64,000 nucleotides of DNA from Paenibacillus wulumuqiensis (GCF_000971965.1 NZ_KQ040792.1:124001-188000), one strand, 5' to 3'; shown: positions 43,446-52,920, numbered from the stretch's first letter. Numbers and translations are program-made. The notes: generated by a model not told the origin, from the sequence alone.

Positions 43446-44036
43446 ATGAAAACACTAATTATCTACACCCATCCCAATCACCAGAGCCTGAACTATGCCA
43501 TGATGCAGCAGGTGGTGCGCGGTATCCAGGACCATGCGGCCGATGAAGAGATTCAGGTGGTCGATCTGTATGCGGACGGATTCAATCCGGCGCTCGTCTT
43601 CAACGAACACAAGCGGCGCCGGGATATGCATATTGATCCTGAACTGCATACCTACCGGGAGCAGATCAAATGGGCAGATCGCATTGTATTCGTCTATCCG
43701 ATCTGGTGGGGACGTCCGCCGGCGATGCTGCTGGGATTTATCGATCGCATGATGGCCTCGGGATTTGCCTACGCATATCGCAAAAGCGGCGATTGGATCC
43801 CGGAAGGGCTGCTCAAAGGCAAATCGGTCGTGTGCATCTCGACCATGCAGGGACCGACCGGCTACCTGCGGCTGTGGTTGAACAATTCGCACAAAGTGCT
43901 GATGCGCCGCGCACTGTTCAGCTATGTAGGCATCCGTCAGGTGAAGTTTTTCGAATTTGGCAGTATGGAAAGTCCCAGAGGCAAGCATGAGCAAAAGCTG
44001 GACAAAGTCTATCGTTATTTCAAAACAGCGCGTTAA
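43446..44036 (+). CDS. NAD(P)H-dependent flavodoxin-fold oxidoreductase
   Basis: A 196-residue enzyme of the MdaB/KefF/NQO1-like family with FMN/FAD. TLIIYTHPNHQSLNYAMMQQV is the flavin-binding start, and VFVYPIWWGRPPAMLLGFIDRM with FAY is the diagnostic central motif. It reduces quinones or related electrophiles in a two-electron step. Start ATG 43446 after GAGGGGCGATGTC. Divergent from a MarR repressor with two operator-like palindromes, so probably induced by its substrates. Confidence 0.92.
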   Translation: MKTLIIYTHPNHQSLNYAMMQQVVRGIQDHAADEEIQVVDLYADGFNPALVFNEHKRRRDMHIDPELHTYREQIKWADRIVFVYPIWWGRPPAMLLGFIDRMMASGFAYAYRKSGDWIPEGLLKGKSVVCISTMQGPTGYLRLWLNNSHKVLMRRALFSYVGIRQVKFFEFGSMESPRGKHEQKLDKVYRYFKTAR

Positions 44037-44166
44037 ACCGATTAGCTGCAATTCATAAAAGTCAATTCTATTTTACAGTTATAGCCTGCTATATAATGAA
44101 CTGGATAAACCAGCAAGCTCTGCAGGCCATGTGGCCGACGAGCTTAGTTCGATGGAGCAGGTGAAG

Positions 44167-45720
44167 ATGGAACAAGAGCTATTAACCTATATCCTGATCA
44201 TTATTGGCGGCGGTGCGCTGAGTCTCTGTCTGTGCATATACGCTCTGTTCAGGTTCAGACAGGCACCCGGCGGCAGGTATTATATCGTCACTACCTTTTT
44301 GGCTTCGGTATTTAATTTTGCTTATTTATTTGAACTGACCAGTCCGACGCTGGAACAGACCTGGTTCTGGCTGCGGATGGAATATATTCCGCTGCCGTTT
44401 ATTCCAGCCTTTACCCTGCTGATGTGCTGTGACTATGTCGGACAGAAGCTGCACCGGTGGGTCTATTATGTATTGTTCCTGATTCCGCTGGCGACGATTC
44501 TAATGCAGCATACCAATGAATATCATCATCTGTATTATAGCGCGATGAGCCTTAGCACAGATACGCCGTTTCCGGTCACCCGGTTGGTGCATGGGCCTTA
44601 TTTCTATGTGCACTCCGTATACTTGTATGGCTGCCTTGCTCTCAGTATTCTGATTCTGCTGCTGCAGATGCGCCGGGTGAGATGGCGCTTCCGGATGCAG
44701 ATTCTGACGATGGTAGCCGGGCTGATCGCTCCGGTGGTGGCGAGCTTTTTTTATGTAGGCGGCAAGAGTCCGTACGGGATCGATCTGGGACCTTTCTTTA
44801 TTAGCGTATCGTTTATCTTCCACAGTATTGCTCTGCTGCGGTACCAGATGTTCGATGTGGCACCGATTGCGCGTGACATCGTCTTCGAGAGCATGGAGGA
44901 CGGCGTTGTGGTGCTCAATGAGAATGGCGTGCTGGTCGACTACAACAATGCGATGACCGATCTGCTGGAGGGGTTGGATTCCCGGGCGATCGGGATGCCC
45001 CTGATGAGTCTGCTGGACAGCTATCCGGTGCTGCGTGAAGTACTGGTGCGCGGGCAGGAATGCGATTATGAGTGTGAGCGCAGAGCGGTGAAGACATACT
45101 TCCGAATCCGCTTTGCACCCGTACGGGACCGAAAAGGAACACCGGTCGGCCGAATTATTATTTTTGCGAATATTACCGAGCAGGCCCAGCTGGAGGAACA
45201 GCTCAAGCACCTCGCCAATACCGACGGGCTCACCCAGCTACTCAACAAGACCGCCCTGATGCAGCGCTCGGAGCAGGTGATCGAGGGACTGTCCCGCCAG
45301 GACGGCGGGCCGGTGGCCGTGATTATGTTCGATATCGACCAGTTCAAGCAGGTCAACGATACGTACGGACATGAAGCGGGGGATATCGCTCTTATGCATC
45401 TGGCAGCCACGGCGCGCGAGATTCTGAATGAGCAGGACATTGCGGGCAGGTACGGCGGGGATGAGTTTATTATCTGTATGCCCGGTGCCTCGGTGACGGA
45501 AGCATACGAGCTGGCCGAACTGATCCGCAGCCGAATTGCCGGCAGTGAACTGCTGGTGGATGGCGAGACGATGCGCATCAGCTCCAGCTTTGGCGTGGCA
45601 AGTGTACAGGTAACGCCCGGCGACCGGGAGACCTCGGTACAGCAGCTGATCCGGCAGGCGGATCAGGCATTGTACGCGGCCAAGCGGATGGGGCGGAACT
45701 GTGTGCAGGTGTACGGCTGA
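44167..45720 (+). CDS. Membrane diguanylate cyclase (7TM-PAS-GGDEF)
   Basis: A 517-residue protein. An N-terminal seven-helix domain of the histidine-kinase 7TM type (about 1-220) is followed by a PAS domain (about 232-345, DGVVVLNENGVLVDYNNA) and a GGDEF domain (about 355-517). The active-site motif is intact at residues 430-434 (GRYGGDEFI), so it should make c-di-GMP from two GTP. The inhibitory RxxD site is NEQD (Asn421 in place of Arg), so product feedback is probably absent. Start ATG 44167, 9 bases after GGAG. It is a candidate c-di-GMP source for the PelD-type receptor 13 kb away. Confidence 0.9.
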   Translation: MEQELLTYILIIIGGGALSLCLCIYALFRFRQAPGGRYYIVTTFLASVFNFAYLFELTSPTLEQTWFWLRMEYIPLPFIPAFTLLMCCDYVGQKLHRWVYYVLFLIPLATILMQHTNEYHHLYYSAMSLSTDTPFPVTRLVHGPYFYVHSVYLYGCLALSILILLLQMRRVRWRFRMQILTMVAGLIAPVVASFFYVGGKSPYGIDLGPFFISVSFIFHSIALLRYQMFDVAPIARDIVFESMEDGVVVLNENGVLVDYNNAMTDLLEGLDSRAIGMPLMSLLDSYPVLREVLVRGQECDYECERRAVKTYFRIRFAPVRDRKGTPVGRIIIFANITEQAQLEEQLKHLANTDGLTQLLNKTALMQRSEQVIEGLSRQDGGPVAVIMFDIDQFKQVNDTYGHEAGDIALMHLAATAREILNEQDIAGRYGGDEFIICMPGASVTEAYELAELIRSRIAGSELLVDGETMRISSSFGVASVQVTPGDRETSVQQLIRQADQALYAAKRMGRNCVQVYG

Positions 45721-45934
45721 CGAGTGGTTCAGACTGAATAAAATGTCAGTATAAATAATGATGAATGGATAAATTCTAATAGGAGTTTCACTTCTAATTG
45801 TGATAAATGTGTATCTTTCATTGAGCAAAAAAGTAAAGAACTGAATTATAACTAAATTGAAGTTATAGAAAGAGGTGCAACATATGTGATAACTCTAATT
45901 CATAGCGCATTTTATACTAGAAAGGGTTATCAAA

Positions 45935-47140
45935 ATGAAAAGTAAATCATTTTACGCTCTATTAATAGGACAATCTTTAGCTAACATGGGAGACGTTCTT
46001 TACATTGTTGCACTGATTTCTTTTGTTTATAGCATCACAACTTCGACTTTAATAATATCTTTTATTCCCGTATCTACAATGGTTGCTGGAGTTATAAGTG
46101 GTTTTTGTGTACCTTTGATTATTGATCGTTATAATTTGAAATCAATCCTGGTTGTTTCACAATTTTTAAAAACGGTATTTTTATTTTGTTTACTATTCTA
46201 TATTTATTCTTGGTCTCAAAGTATATTTATACCCTGTATTTTAATTTTAGTGATTTTAATTAATTTTATGGACGGATTTGCTATGCCTGCTAGTAGTGCT
46301 ATTCTGCCTAGCCTCGTTTCTAAAGATGAACTACTAAAAGCCAATAGTTTGATTTCTACTCTTAATCAAATAATTCAACTTTCTGGTTGGGCTTTAGGAG
46401 GAATACTAGCAGTATATCTAAAAAGTTATGGACTAATTATTTTAACTGTTGTTCTCTATTTATTTTCAGTAATCGTTATGTTGTTTATAGAAGTGAACAT
46501 TAAACAAAAAACGGAAGAGAGACAGATCAAGAAAACAAAGCTGTTGTTCGAAGGATGGGAACTAATCCTTCGCAATCCCTTATTACTAAGGCTGCATTTG
46601 ATTATGTTATTCGAAACTTTTGCTACTACTGTATGGATTTCTGCGATAATGTATCCTTTTATAAAAAACAGACTTGAAGTAAGCATCGATTGGTGGGGAT
46701 ACATCAACACAGCTTTATTATTAGGTTTTTTATTAGCAGGTCTTTATGGTTACAAAAAATATGAATTGTTAGAAAAACATAAATTTCCTACCATTATTTT
46801 AGGAAGTTTCATTGTATTTTTAGCTACCTTCTTTTTTGGCTTAAATACATCACCTTGGATGGCATTGTTAATCATAAGTATATATGGAATATTTCAAGAG
46901 TTAAAAACTATCACAGTTCATACTATCATTCAAAATGTCGTTTCAGAAAACTTACTTGCTAAAGTTTATGCTGCTGAATCAATTTTAATCATGGGGACTT
47001 TTGGAGTGTCCACCTTGATGATGGGTGTCATTGGAGAAACATTTTCTATAGAAATAGTTTATTTGTTGGCCTCCATGTTTTTATTTATAGCGTTTGTGAT
47101 AACGTTGTTCTCTCGTAAGCCTTTAACAAAAATTGATTGA
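45935..47140 (+). CDS. MFS efflux transporter, probably acquired
   Basis: A 401-residue permease with 12 predicted helices, the MFS_3/macrolide-efflux type (short MKSKSFYALLIGQSLANMGD start, then a charged loop after helix 2 LIIDRYNLKS, and a long central loop KQKTEERQIKKTK). It is strikingly AT-rich, with many A/T-ending codons, unlike the GC-richer genes around it, so recent horizontal transfer is likely. Start ATG 45935 after AAAGGG. Substrate likely a drug or toxin, but not proven by sequence. An IS3-type remnant follows it. Confidence 0.85.
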   Translation: MKSKSFYALLIGQSLANMGDVLYIVALISFVYSITTSTLIISFIPVSTMVAGVISGFCVPLIIDRYNLKSILVVSQFLKTVFLFCLLFYIYSWSQSIFIPCILILVILINFMDGFAMPASSAILPSLVSKDELLKANSLISTLNQIIQLSGWALGGILAVYLKSYGLIILTVVLYLFSVIVMLFIEVNIKQKTEERQIKKTKLLFEGWELILRNPLLLRLHLIMLFETFATTVWISAIMYPFIKNRLEVSIDWWGYINTALLLGFLLAGLYGYKKYELLEKHKFPTIILGSFIVFLATFFFGLNTSPWMALLIISIYGIFQELKTITVHTIIQNVVSENLLAKVYAAESILIMGTFGVSTLMMGVIGETFSIEIVYLLASMFLFIAFVITLFSRKPLTKID

Positions 47141-47199
47141 AGATAAGCTATACAGCGAAGTCGCTACCAACAGAAAACGCCCTTACCCGTGGTCATACC

Positions 47200-47700
47200 T
47201 CCGTCAAGTAGACACTAAAAAAGTACGTTTCAAAAAGCGGCCTTTTCTCGAAATTCTTTCGGGGAGAGGCCGTTTAGTTTGTTCTGGAATGGCTGCCCGT
47301 CAGTCCTTTCGCTTGTAGAAGATGCGCATAACTTTTCGTCGTGTACTGAAATCCTTGGTCCGAGTGCAGCAAACCCGGCTGTGGAGCCAGCTGTTCAACC
47401 GTGTTGGTGACGAGTTTGAAATCGTTTCGTTTGGCCAATTTCCAAGCCTTCACTTCATTGTTGTACAGGTCCATCACTACAGATAAATAAGCAAATTCAT
47501 GTCCGTGTCTGTCTTTTTTGGCCATGAAAAATCCGCTCCGGTCTCCAGTGTTGATCTCATTGCAGCATGAGGTCTTTTTTCACTGTCTACCTTGAGAGGA
47601 TAATACCAGGCATACCGCTCTAATACTCTTTCAGCAGAATTGTTCGATCATGCGCACAACTTTCGCCGACCCCCTCACCATCCGCTTGCCAATATCCACC
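47200..47700 (-). mobile_element. Remnant of an IS3-family insertion sequence
   Basis: On the minus strand, the sequence ends with the C-terminal transposase code NGLSPKEFREKAAF then a stop at 47230-47232, and closes with TTTTTTAGTGTCTACTTGACGG at about 47201-47222, which looks like the right end of the element. The transposase is interrupted (see pseudogene). The left end cannot be placed; about 47700 is only a guess. No intact element or target duplication seen. Confidence 0.65.
47230..47525 (-). pseudogene. Decayed IS3-family transposase (OrfB) fragment
   Basis: One frame encodes an rve-integrase fragment with AYLSVVMDLYNNEVKAW and GLLHSDQGFQYTTKSYAHLL, covering the second catalytic Asp. 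The code then breaks after QAKGLTG and, one frame over, resumes at QNKLNGLSPKEFREKAAF. About 70 or more central residues, including the third catalytic Glu, are deleted. So the gene cannot make an active transposase. Similar decayed coding continues upstream to about 47640 in other frames. Confidence 0.75.
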
Positions 47701-47889
47701 GTCCTGTCGTAATTAGTTGTAGGTGTACGATACTTATATATTCACTTCTCGATCGTTGATTACTGGTAGGAGAGCATGTTGCTGGGGAAAATCTCCTATC
47801 CTTTTGAGGATGATTGACATTGGCAAAGCCATTTTGAATTGATGAATATGCTAAGCTATAAAGACTAGGTAATTTACTTCCTAAATTCT
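47701..47889. other. Intergenic sequence after the IS remnant
   Basis: No gene, RNA element or repeat recognised between the IS remnant and the terminator of the Pel operon. Confidence 0.35.
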
Positions 47890-47936
47890 TTAAATAAAAT
47901 AAATGGCCTTTCCCAAAAGTAATCTGGGAAAGGCCG
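47890..47936 (-). terminator. Terminator of the Pel/CotH/VTC operon
   Basis: A perfect 11-base stem, GGCCTTTCCCA with TGGGAAAGGCC, around a 9-base loop. On the minus strand it is followed by an AT-rich tract (ATTTATTTTATTTA). It lies 64 bases beyond the last gene of the operon. Confidence 0.7.
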
Positions 47937-47999
47937 GAGTTTGAATAAAAACATTTTAATTATTTGTTTGACAGGAGTATCGCCCAATATTCTAGTACT

Positions 48000-48683
48000 T
48001 TACTGCGCGTAATCACCGTTATAACTCACCAGCACCACATCCGACACACCACTCACATTGGACAGTTCATTAATAAACTGCGTATTATCCGGATCGGCCA
48101 GGCGAATCTCGACGGTCATCTCGGTAATGTTTTTGCGAACCGTTTTAGATTTGAGTACATACTTCAGCTTGCGCAGGGCGATCTTGACCGGCTCGGCTGC
48201 GGATTCGTCGTAGTGAATCACGAGCAGATACGGTGCCTCGCCGTTCTGGCGGCGGGACATGAAGAAGATGACGAGCGTAATGACAATCGAACCGACGATG
48301 GCAAAAGCATACAGCGTCGCACCGGTCGCGATACCGGCGGAAATCGCCCAGAACATAAACATGATATCCATCGGGTCCTTGACCGCGGTCCGGAAACGGA
48401 CGATACTCAGCGCGCCGACCATCCCCAGGGACAGCACGATATTGCTGCTAATCGTCATAATGATCAGCGAGGTAATAATGGTCATCAGTACAAAAGATAC
48501 ATTGTAATTATGGCTGTATACGACGCCACGGTAGCATTTGCGGTATACCCAGTAGATGAGCATCCCGATCGCAAAAGCGATCAGCAGACTCCAGAACATT
48601 TCGATAAAAGAGACCTGGTTGAATGAATCCAGCTGCAGGAAGCTCTTTTTGATCACATCACTAAAATTGGTCGTTTCGTTCAT
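48000..48683 (-). CDS. DUF4956 membrane protein, copy 2
   Basis: A 227-residue membrane protein, last gene of the Pel-type operon. Four or so helices (about 25-135) are followed by a cytoplasmic ferredoxin-like domain. The core GALSIVRFRTAVKDPMDIMF matches copy 1 (14365-15057). It follows the VTC gene by 26 bases. Start ATG 48683, after AAGGGGACAAATAGCAAC. Presumably partners with the VTC protein as copy 1 does; its job in a polysaccharide locus is not known. Confidence 0.88.
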   Translation of the reverse strand: MNETTNFSDVIKKSFLQLDSFNQVSFIEMFWSLLIAFAIGMLIYWVYRKCYRGVVYSHNYNVSFVLMTIITSLIIMTISSNIVLSLGMVGALSIVRFRTAVKDPMDIMFMFWAISAGIATGATLYAFAIVGSIVITLVIFFMSRRQNGEAPYLLVIHYDESAAEPVKIALRKLKYVLKSKTVRKNITEMTVEIRLADPDNTQFINELSNVSGVSDVVLVSYNGDYAQ

Positions 48684-48709
48684 GTTGCTATTTGTCCCCT
48701 TCCAGGCGG

Positions 48710-49417
48710 TCAGCCCGTAAACACTTTTTGTTTTTCTTTACATAGTACATATTTGGAAATGGTCGAGCGGTTATGTGAAGACAGCTGGATCAGATGCTTG
48801 ATAAAGTCCGGCAGAAACTGATTGTATTTCACCTCAAGAATCTGGCGCGGACCCTCGATCGACTCCAGTGTCACCAGATTCGGATCGAAGATGTCAAAAG
48901 ACTGCACGCCCGCCTGCAGCTGCTTGTCGAACGTGATCCGTACATCGCTGACCGGGTAAATATACGCTTCCCGGATATAATCGACGACGACGGATGGCTT
49001 GAGCTGTCCGTGCAGCATATCGTAGTAGAATTCACGCATCAGCAGATCGCCGGATTCCAGCAGGAACTGCGATTCCCCGGCCATCAGCGAGTCGAACTGC
49101 GCCCGGGTGAGCGGCGCGGATTCCTTGGCGGTGAATTCGTTGAACTTGCTTTTGCGCTCCAGCTTGATCACGGCATCACTGCGATTGTAGATGCGGATGC
49201 GGTATTTTTTGCGCTGGAAAGTCCCGTTATTTTTATCGAACAAGGCTGTCTCATTCATATTGTCAAAGTACAGACTGCGGATATGATAGCCTTCGTTACC
49301 AATCGAGTTGCGATCCAGCCGCATCACGGTAGCGACGCGCCGCCGCAGGCTCTCGTATTCGTTGGGAGCAATATAGTATTTCAGTTCATGCCGCAGCCGT
49401 TTATTGGCGAACTTCAT
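48710..49417 (-). CDS. VTC-domain protein (polyphosphate-polymerase-type tunnel enzyme), copy 2
   Basis: A 235-residue protein with the full set of tunnel-fold motifs: RHELKYYIAP at the N-terminus, KYRIRIYN and VIKLERKSKF in the centre, ILEVKYNQFLPDFIK and STISKYVL at the end. The charged residues should line a triphosphate tunnel, so polyphosphate synthesis or a related phosphoryl transfer is possible. It lacks the longer C-terminal tail of copy 1. Start ATG 49417 after AAAAGAGGTCAACC. It lies 28 bases after a CotH gene, next to DUF4956 copy 2. Confidence 0.88.
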   Translation of the reverse strand: MKFANKRLRHELKYYIAPNEYESLRRRVATVMRLDRNSIGNEGYHIRSLYFDNMNETALFDKNNGTFQRKKYRIRIYNRSDAVIKLERKSKFNEFTAKESAPLTRAQFDSLMAGESQFLLESGDLLMREFYYDMLHGQLKPSVVVDYIREAYIYPVSDVRITFDKQLQAGVQSFDIFDPNLVTLESIEGPRQILEVKYNQFLPDFIKHLIQLSSHNRSTISKYVLCKEKQKVFTG

Positions 49418-49445
49418 GGTTGACCTCTTTTCTGTTCACTGGTGT

Positions 49446-51227
49446 TCAGGGAATATACAGGGCTTTGACGCCAAAATGGGTCAGGCCGTCGATATCGGTG
49501 TATTCATCATAGGCGGTCATATGGTGGCCGCTCGGATCTTGTGCGGTCACGGTCCAGTAATACTGACCGGAGGACAGAGCTTTCATGGCGGCAGTTGTGT
49601 TAGCTCCGACCTGCTCGTCCAGCAGCGGAGCGGTCATATCCGGCGTCCGCGAGACGACGATATGGTAATTCAGCGGTTCGCCCTGCAGATCGTACGAAGG
49701 CTCCCAGCTGAACTTCAGCTGATCCTGCACGGTCTGCGGCTCCAGCAGCCGGAACGGCATCGGACGCTGCAGGCTCTCTAGGTACCGCGTATAGCTCTGT
49801 TCGCTCCATGTCGGTAGCTGCTTCAGCTCCTGTTCACGGTCGCTGATGCTGCCGGGCAGATAGCCGGGATCACTGGACTGCAGTACAGCGGCATCGGCGA
49901 TCCGGCGGTAGTCCGTGATCATCTGCGCGGTCTGTGCCGGGGTGATGATTTTGCGGAATTCCTCGATTTTCGCTGTCAGCAGCCGGACATGCTCCGGATT
50001 TTGGAAATAACGGCGGATCAGCTGGTTATCCCAGTAATTGGCGATGCCATGCTGCCACGGTGCACGCTGACTGAGCACGGCGCTGTGCAGCTGTCCTTTG
50101 CCCCAGGCACTGTCGTAATCCCATGGAATGAAAAACCATTTGCGGGATTCGGTCGGGGAGTACAACAGATAGTTCTCCGACGAGGTCGAATAGTTATCCA
50201 TCAGGATGTTCACGGCCAGCCAGCTGAGGACATTATCCCGGTCAAAGTAGCGATCAAATACATCGTCAAACTGCGCTGTAGTACTGGCATTCACATCATC
50301 CAGCATCTGCAGCAGTTTCTGGTGATCCTTGCTGCCTTTGACCTGCAGGATATCCTGGAATCGGTGCTTGTCGAATGTGGGATCGTCCTCCAGCTTGAGT
50401 GCATCGGCATTGCGGTCGAATTTGAAATTGTTCGCTTTGTACAATCCGCCGCTGGAGTCGAGTCCATGAGCCCGCAGGAACTTCTTGTTGGGCTGTTCGA
50501 TCTGCGTATATAATCCGTAATCGGCAAATTCATCACTCTGTGCATCTTCCCGGGTCAGATCTTTGATATGCAGCCGGACAAAGGAAGTCTGCATGCTGAC
50601 CATATCCGGCAGCCGGGTCATATAGTCAAAGCTGAGCCGATTGCGAAACCGGGTCAGATCATTGACCGACTTGACCAGATTCACAGTCGACTGATCCCGC
50701 CATGCGCCCGCCTGACCGTTCAGCTTGATCTTGTATGACTTTTGCGCAGAGCGCAGGGAATCATTGCCCCGCAGGGAGATGGAGCTGTTGGCCTGATAGT
50801 CCGAGTAGCCGAACATGCCGTGCACTGGACCTTCCGCATTGCCTTCCTGGAAAATGGCATCCATGGAGCGGTTATTCTCATCCTCGGCATCAGATACCTC
50901 GCTGAGCTGGTCCCAGCTGAGCGGATGATTGCGGTCCAGATTCTGATGCATGATCGTAATGTAAATGTCGGTAATGCCGGAAGAGGTCTCCTCCTGATAC
51001 AGCGACTTGTTATCGCTGAGCGTATCGCTGGCATAGGCCTCCTGCTGTACGCTGGTTGCCGGATTCACATCCCATGGCAGCAGACCCTGCGGGACACTGC
51101 AGCCGGACAGCGTTACGGGCAGTATAGCAGCCAGCAGCAGGAATACTGACCGGCAGCGACCGGTTCGGCGGCGGTCCGCGTCATCCTCACGGAAGGGGCG
51201 CAGACGGGAGAAGTGCTTATTTAACAT
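49446..51227 (-). CDS. CotH-kinase lipoprotein, second of a tandem pair
   Basis: A 593-residue lipoprotein (lipobox TLSGC near residue 39). The middle is a CotH-type atypical protein kinase: SYKIKLN and GLYTQIEQPNKKFL give the nucleotide-binding lobe, VNILMDNYSTSSENYLLY the catalytic loop, and FFIPWDYDSAWG the DxD metal site. The C-terminal 100 residues form a fibronectin-III-like domain. It is a clear paralogue of the preceding gene. The start ATG 51227 overlaps that gene's stop by 11 bases, with GGAG about 12 bases upstream (GTG 51236 possible). In Bacillus spores CotH phosphorylates coat proteins; here the target is unknown. Confidence 0.85.
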   Translation of the reverse strand: MLNKHFSRLRPFREDDADRRRTGRCRSVFLLLAAILPVTLSGCSVPQGLLPWDVNPATSVQQEAYASDTLSDNKSLYQEETSSGITDIYITIMHQNLDRNHPLSWDQLSEVSDAEDENNRSMDAIFQEGNAEGPVHGMFGYSDYQANSSISLRGNDSLRSAQKSYKIKLNGQAGAWRDQSTVNLVKSVNDLTRFRNRLSFDYMTRLPDMVSMQTSFVRLHIKDLTREDAQSDEFADYGLYTQIEQPNKKFLRAHGLDSSGGLYKANNFKFDRNADALKLEDDPTFDKHRFQDILQVKGSKDHQKLLQMLDDVNASTTAQFDDVFDRYFDRDNVLSWLAVNILMDNYSTSSENYLLYSPTESRKWFFIPWDYDSAWGKGQLHSAVLSQRAPWQHGIANYWDNQLIRRYFQNPEHVRLLTAKIEEFRKIITPAQTAQMITDYRRIADAAVLQSSDPGYLPGSISDREQELKQLPTWSEQSYTRYLESLQRPMPFRLLEPQTVQDQLKFSWEPSYDLQGEPLNYHIVVSRTPDMTAPLLDEQVGANTTAAMKALSSGQYYWTVTAQDPSGHHMTAYDEYTDIDGLTHFGVKALYIP

Positions 51228-52920
51228 AGAATTCACGTACTCCATAATGGTTCTGGTTATTCAGATCTTCGTAGGTATCAAAGGCAGTCATCGAATGCCC
51301 CTGGCTGTCTTCCGCGAGTACACGCCAGTAATAACGCCCCTGAGTCAGTCCATCCAGCTTCAATTCATTGACCGTCAGCCCGGATTCATCACGCAGCGGA
51401 TTCGTCATATCCGGCGTGCGGGCCAGGGTAAAGTGGTACGTAATATCGTCAGCCTGCATATCATAGGAATTATCCCAGCGGAAGGACAGATTGCTGCCCT
51501 GCTGCTGTACATCGCCCATGAAGAACGGCATCGGATACTGCAGCATTTTATCAAAGCGGGCTACCGACTCTTCCGGAATATCCATCAGATGGTTGACCTC
51601 GCCGCTGTATTCTTCGATCGGCTCGGGCAGGTTGCCCAGGTCCGGCAGCTGGTAGACGTATTTTTCCGTAATCGGGCGGTACTTGTCGACCAGCTTTTGC
51701 GTCTCTTCGCGGTTGATGATGCTCTGAAGCTCCTGAATTTTGGTCTGCAGGGCTGTCACATTGGCCGGATTTTTGAAAAAGCGGTTCTGCAGCTCGCTGC
51801 CCCAGTAGTTGGCGATGCCGGCTTTCCATGGTGCACGGCGGGACTCGTCATCATCGTAGAATCCCCAGGCGCCATCATAATCCCACGGCAGGAAGTACCA
51901 GGTATTGGAGTTCAGGGGGGAATAGAGCATAAAGTTCTGGGTCTGGGTATCGATGTTGTCGGTCAGAATATTGACAGCCATCCAGGTCAGGAAGTTATCC
52001 CGGTCAAAATGTGTATTGAACACTTCATCAAAATCCTTGGTCGAATCATTCACATCGTCCAGCATTTGGAGCAGCTTGGCATGATCGTGATTGCCTTTGA
52101 TCTCCAATACTGATTCGAATGCGGTCCGGTCAAAGGCAGGATCGCTCTCCAGCTTGAGTTCATTTTCATAACGGTAAAATTCAAAGTTGGACGCCTTGTA
52201 CAGCTGACCGTTCGGGTCGAGTCCATGGGAACGCAGGAACGTCCGGTTCGGCTGCTCCACCTGCGTATACAGTCCATAATCTTGATACCCGGCATCACTG
52301 CCGACGGTCAGATCACGCACATGCAGCTGTACGTACTGGGTACGCAGGCTGACCATATCCGGTATACGCTGCATCATATTGTAGCTGAGCATATTGCGCA
52401 TGCGGGTAAAGTCATAGGCGCTTTTGACGAGGTTGATCGTCGTCTGGCTGCGCCACTGACCGGCATCTTTGTACAGGCTGATCTTGTAGGACTTCTGGTT
52501 GGAGCTGAGGGTCGATTTACCGCGCAGCTTGACCATGGCATTCGGCTGTTTGGTGTCATAACCAAACTTGCCGGCTACCGGTCCTGCGGCATCGCCCTGC
52601 TGCAGGATGGCATTGACGCTTTTGTCGGGCGTATTGTCATCCGGCAGCTTGATCTCGTTGAGCTGCTTCCAGCTTTCCGGATGAACAGCGGTCAGATTGT
52701 CCTTGGTAATCGTCAGGTACATATGGATGACGCTGTCCTGACTGTCGGTCTTGTAGACGCTGCGGTTATCTTCCAGCCGGGGATGGTAGTTTGCCACGGC
52801 TCCGGCTGCCGGACTGCTGGCGACAGCGATGGAGGTATCCTTCCGATCCTCACATCCGGCCATAATCAGCACACCCAGTATTACGGCCAGCATGGCTGCG
52901 GCCTTCTGGTACATATTCAT
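51217..52920 (-). CDS. CotH-kinase lipoprotein, first of a tandem pair
   Basis: A 567-residue lipoprotein with lipobox LIMAGC near residue 22. The kinase region contains SYKISLY, GLYTQVEQPNRTFL, VNILTDNIDTQTQNFMLY and FLPWDYDGAWG, so the catalytic and metal-binding positions of the CotH family are kept. A fibronectin-III-like domain (about 465-567) ends the protein. Start ATG 52920 is 5 bases after GGAGG; longer frames upstream overlap PelG and lack a lipoprotein logic. About 115 bases separate it from PelG. Both lipoproteins should face outward, which is odd for an ATP-dependent kinase. Confidence 0.85.
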   Translation of the reverse strand: MNMYQKAAAMLAVILGVLIMAGCEDRKDTSIAVASSPAAGAVANYHPRLEDNRSVYKTDSQDSVIHMYLTITKDNLTAVHPESWKQLNEIKLPDDNTPDKSVNAILQQGDAAGPVAGKFGYDTKQPNAMVKLRGKSTLSSNQKSYKISLYKDAGQWRSQTTINLVKSAYDFTRMRNMLSYNMMQRIPDMVSLRTQYVQLHVRDLTVGSDAGYQDYGLYTQVEQPNRTFLRSHGLDPNGQLYKASNFEFYRYENELKLESDPAFDRTAFESVLEIKGNHDHAKLLQMLDDVNDSTKDFDEVFNTHFDRDNFLTWMAVNILTDNIDTQTQNFMLYSPLNSNTWYFLPWDYDGAWGFYDDDESRRAPWKAGIANYWGSELQNRFFKNPANVTALQTKIQELQSIINREETQKLVDKYRPITEKYVYQLPDLGNLPEPIEEYSGEVNHLMDIPEESVARFDKMLQYPMPFFMGDVQQQGSNLSFRWDNSYDMQADDITYHFTLARTPDMTNPLRDESGLTVNELKLDGLTQGRYYWRVLAEDSQGHSMTAFDTYEDLNNQNHYGVREFYVK

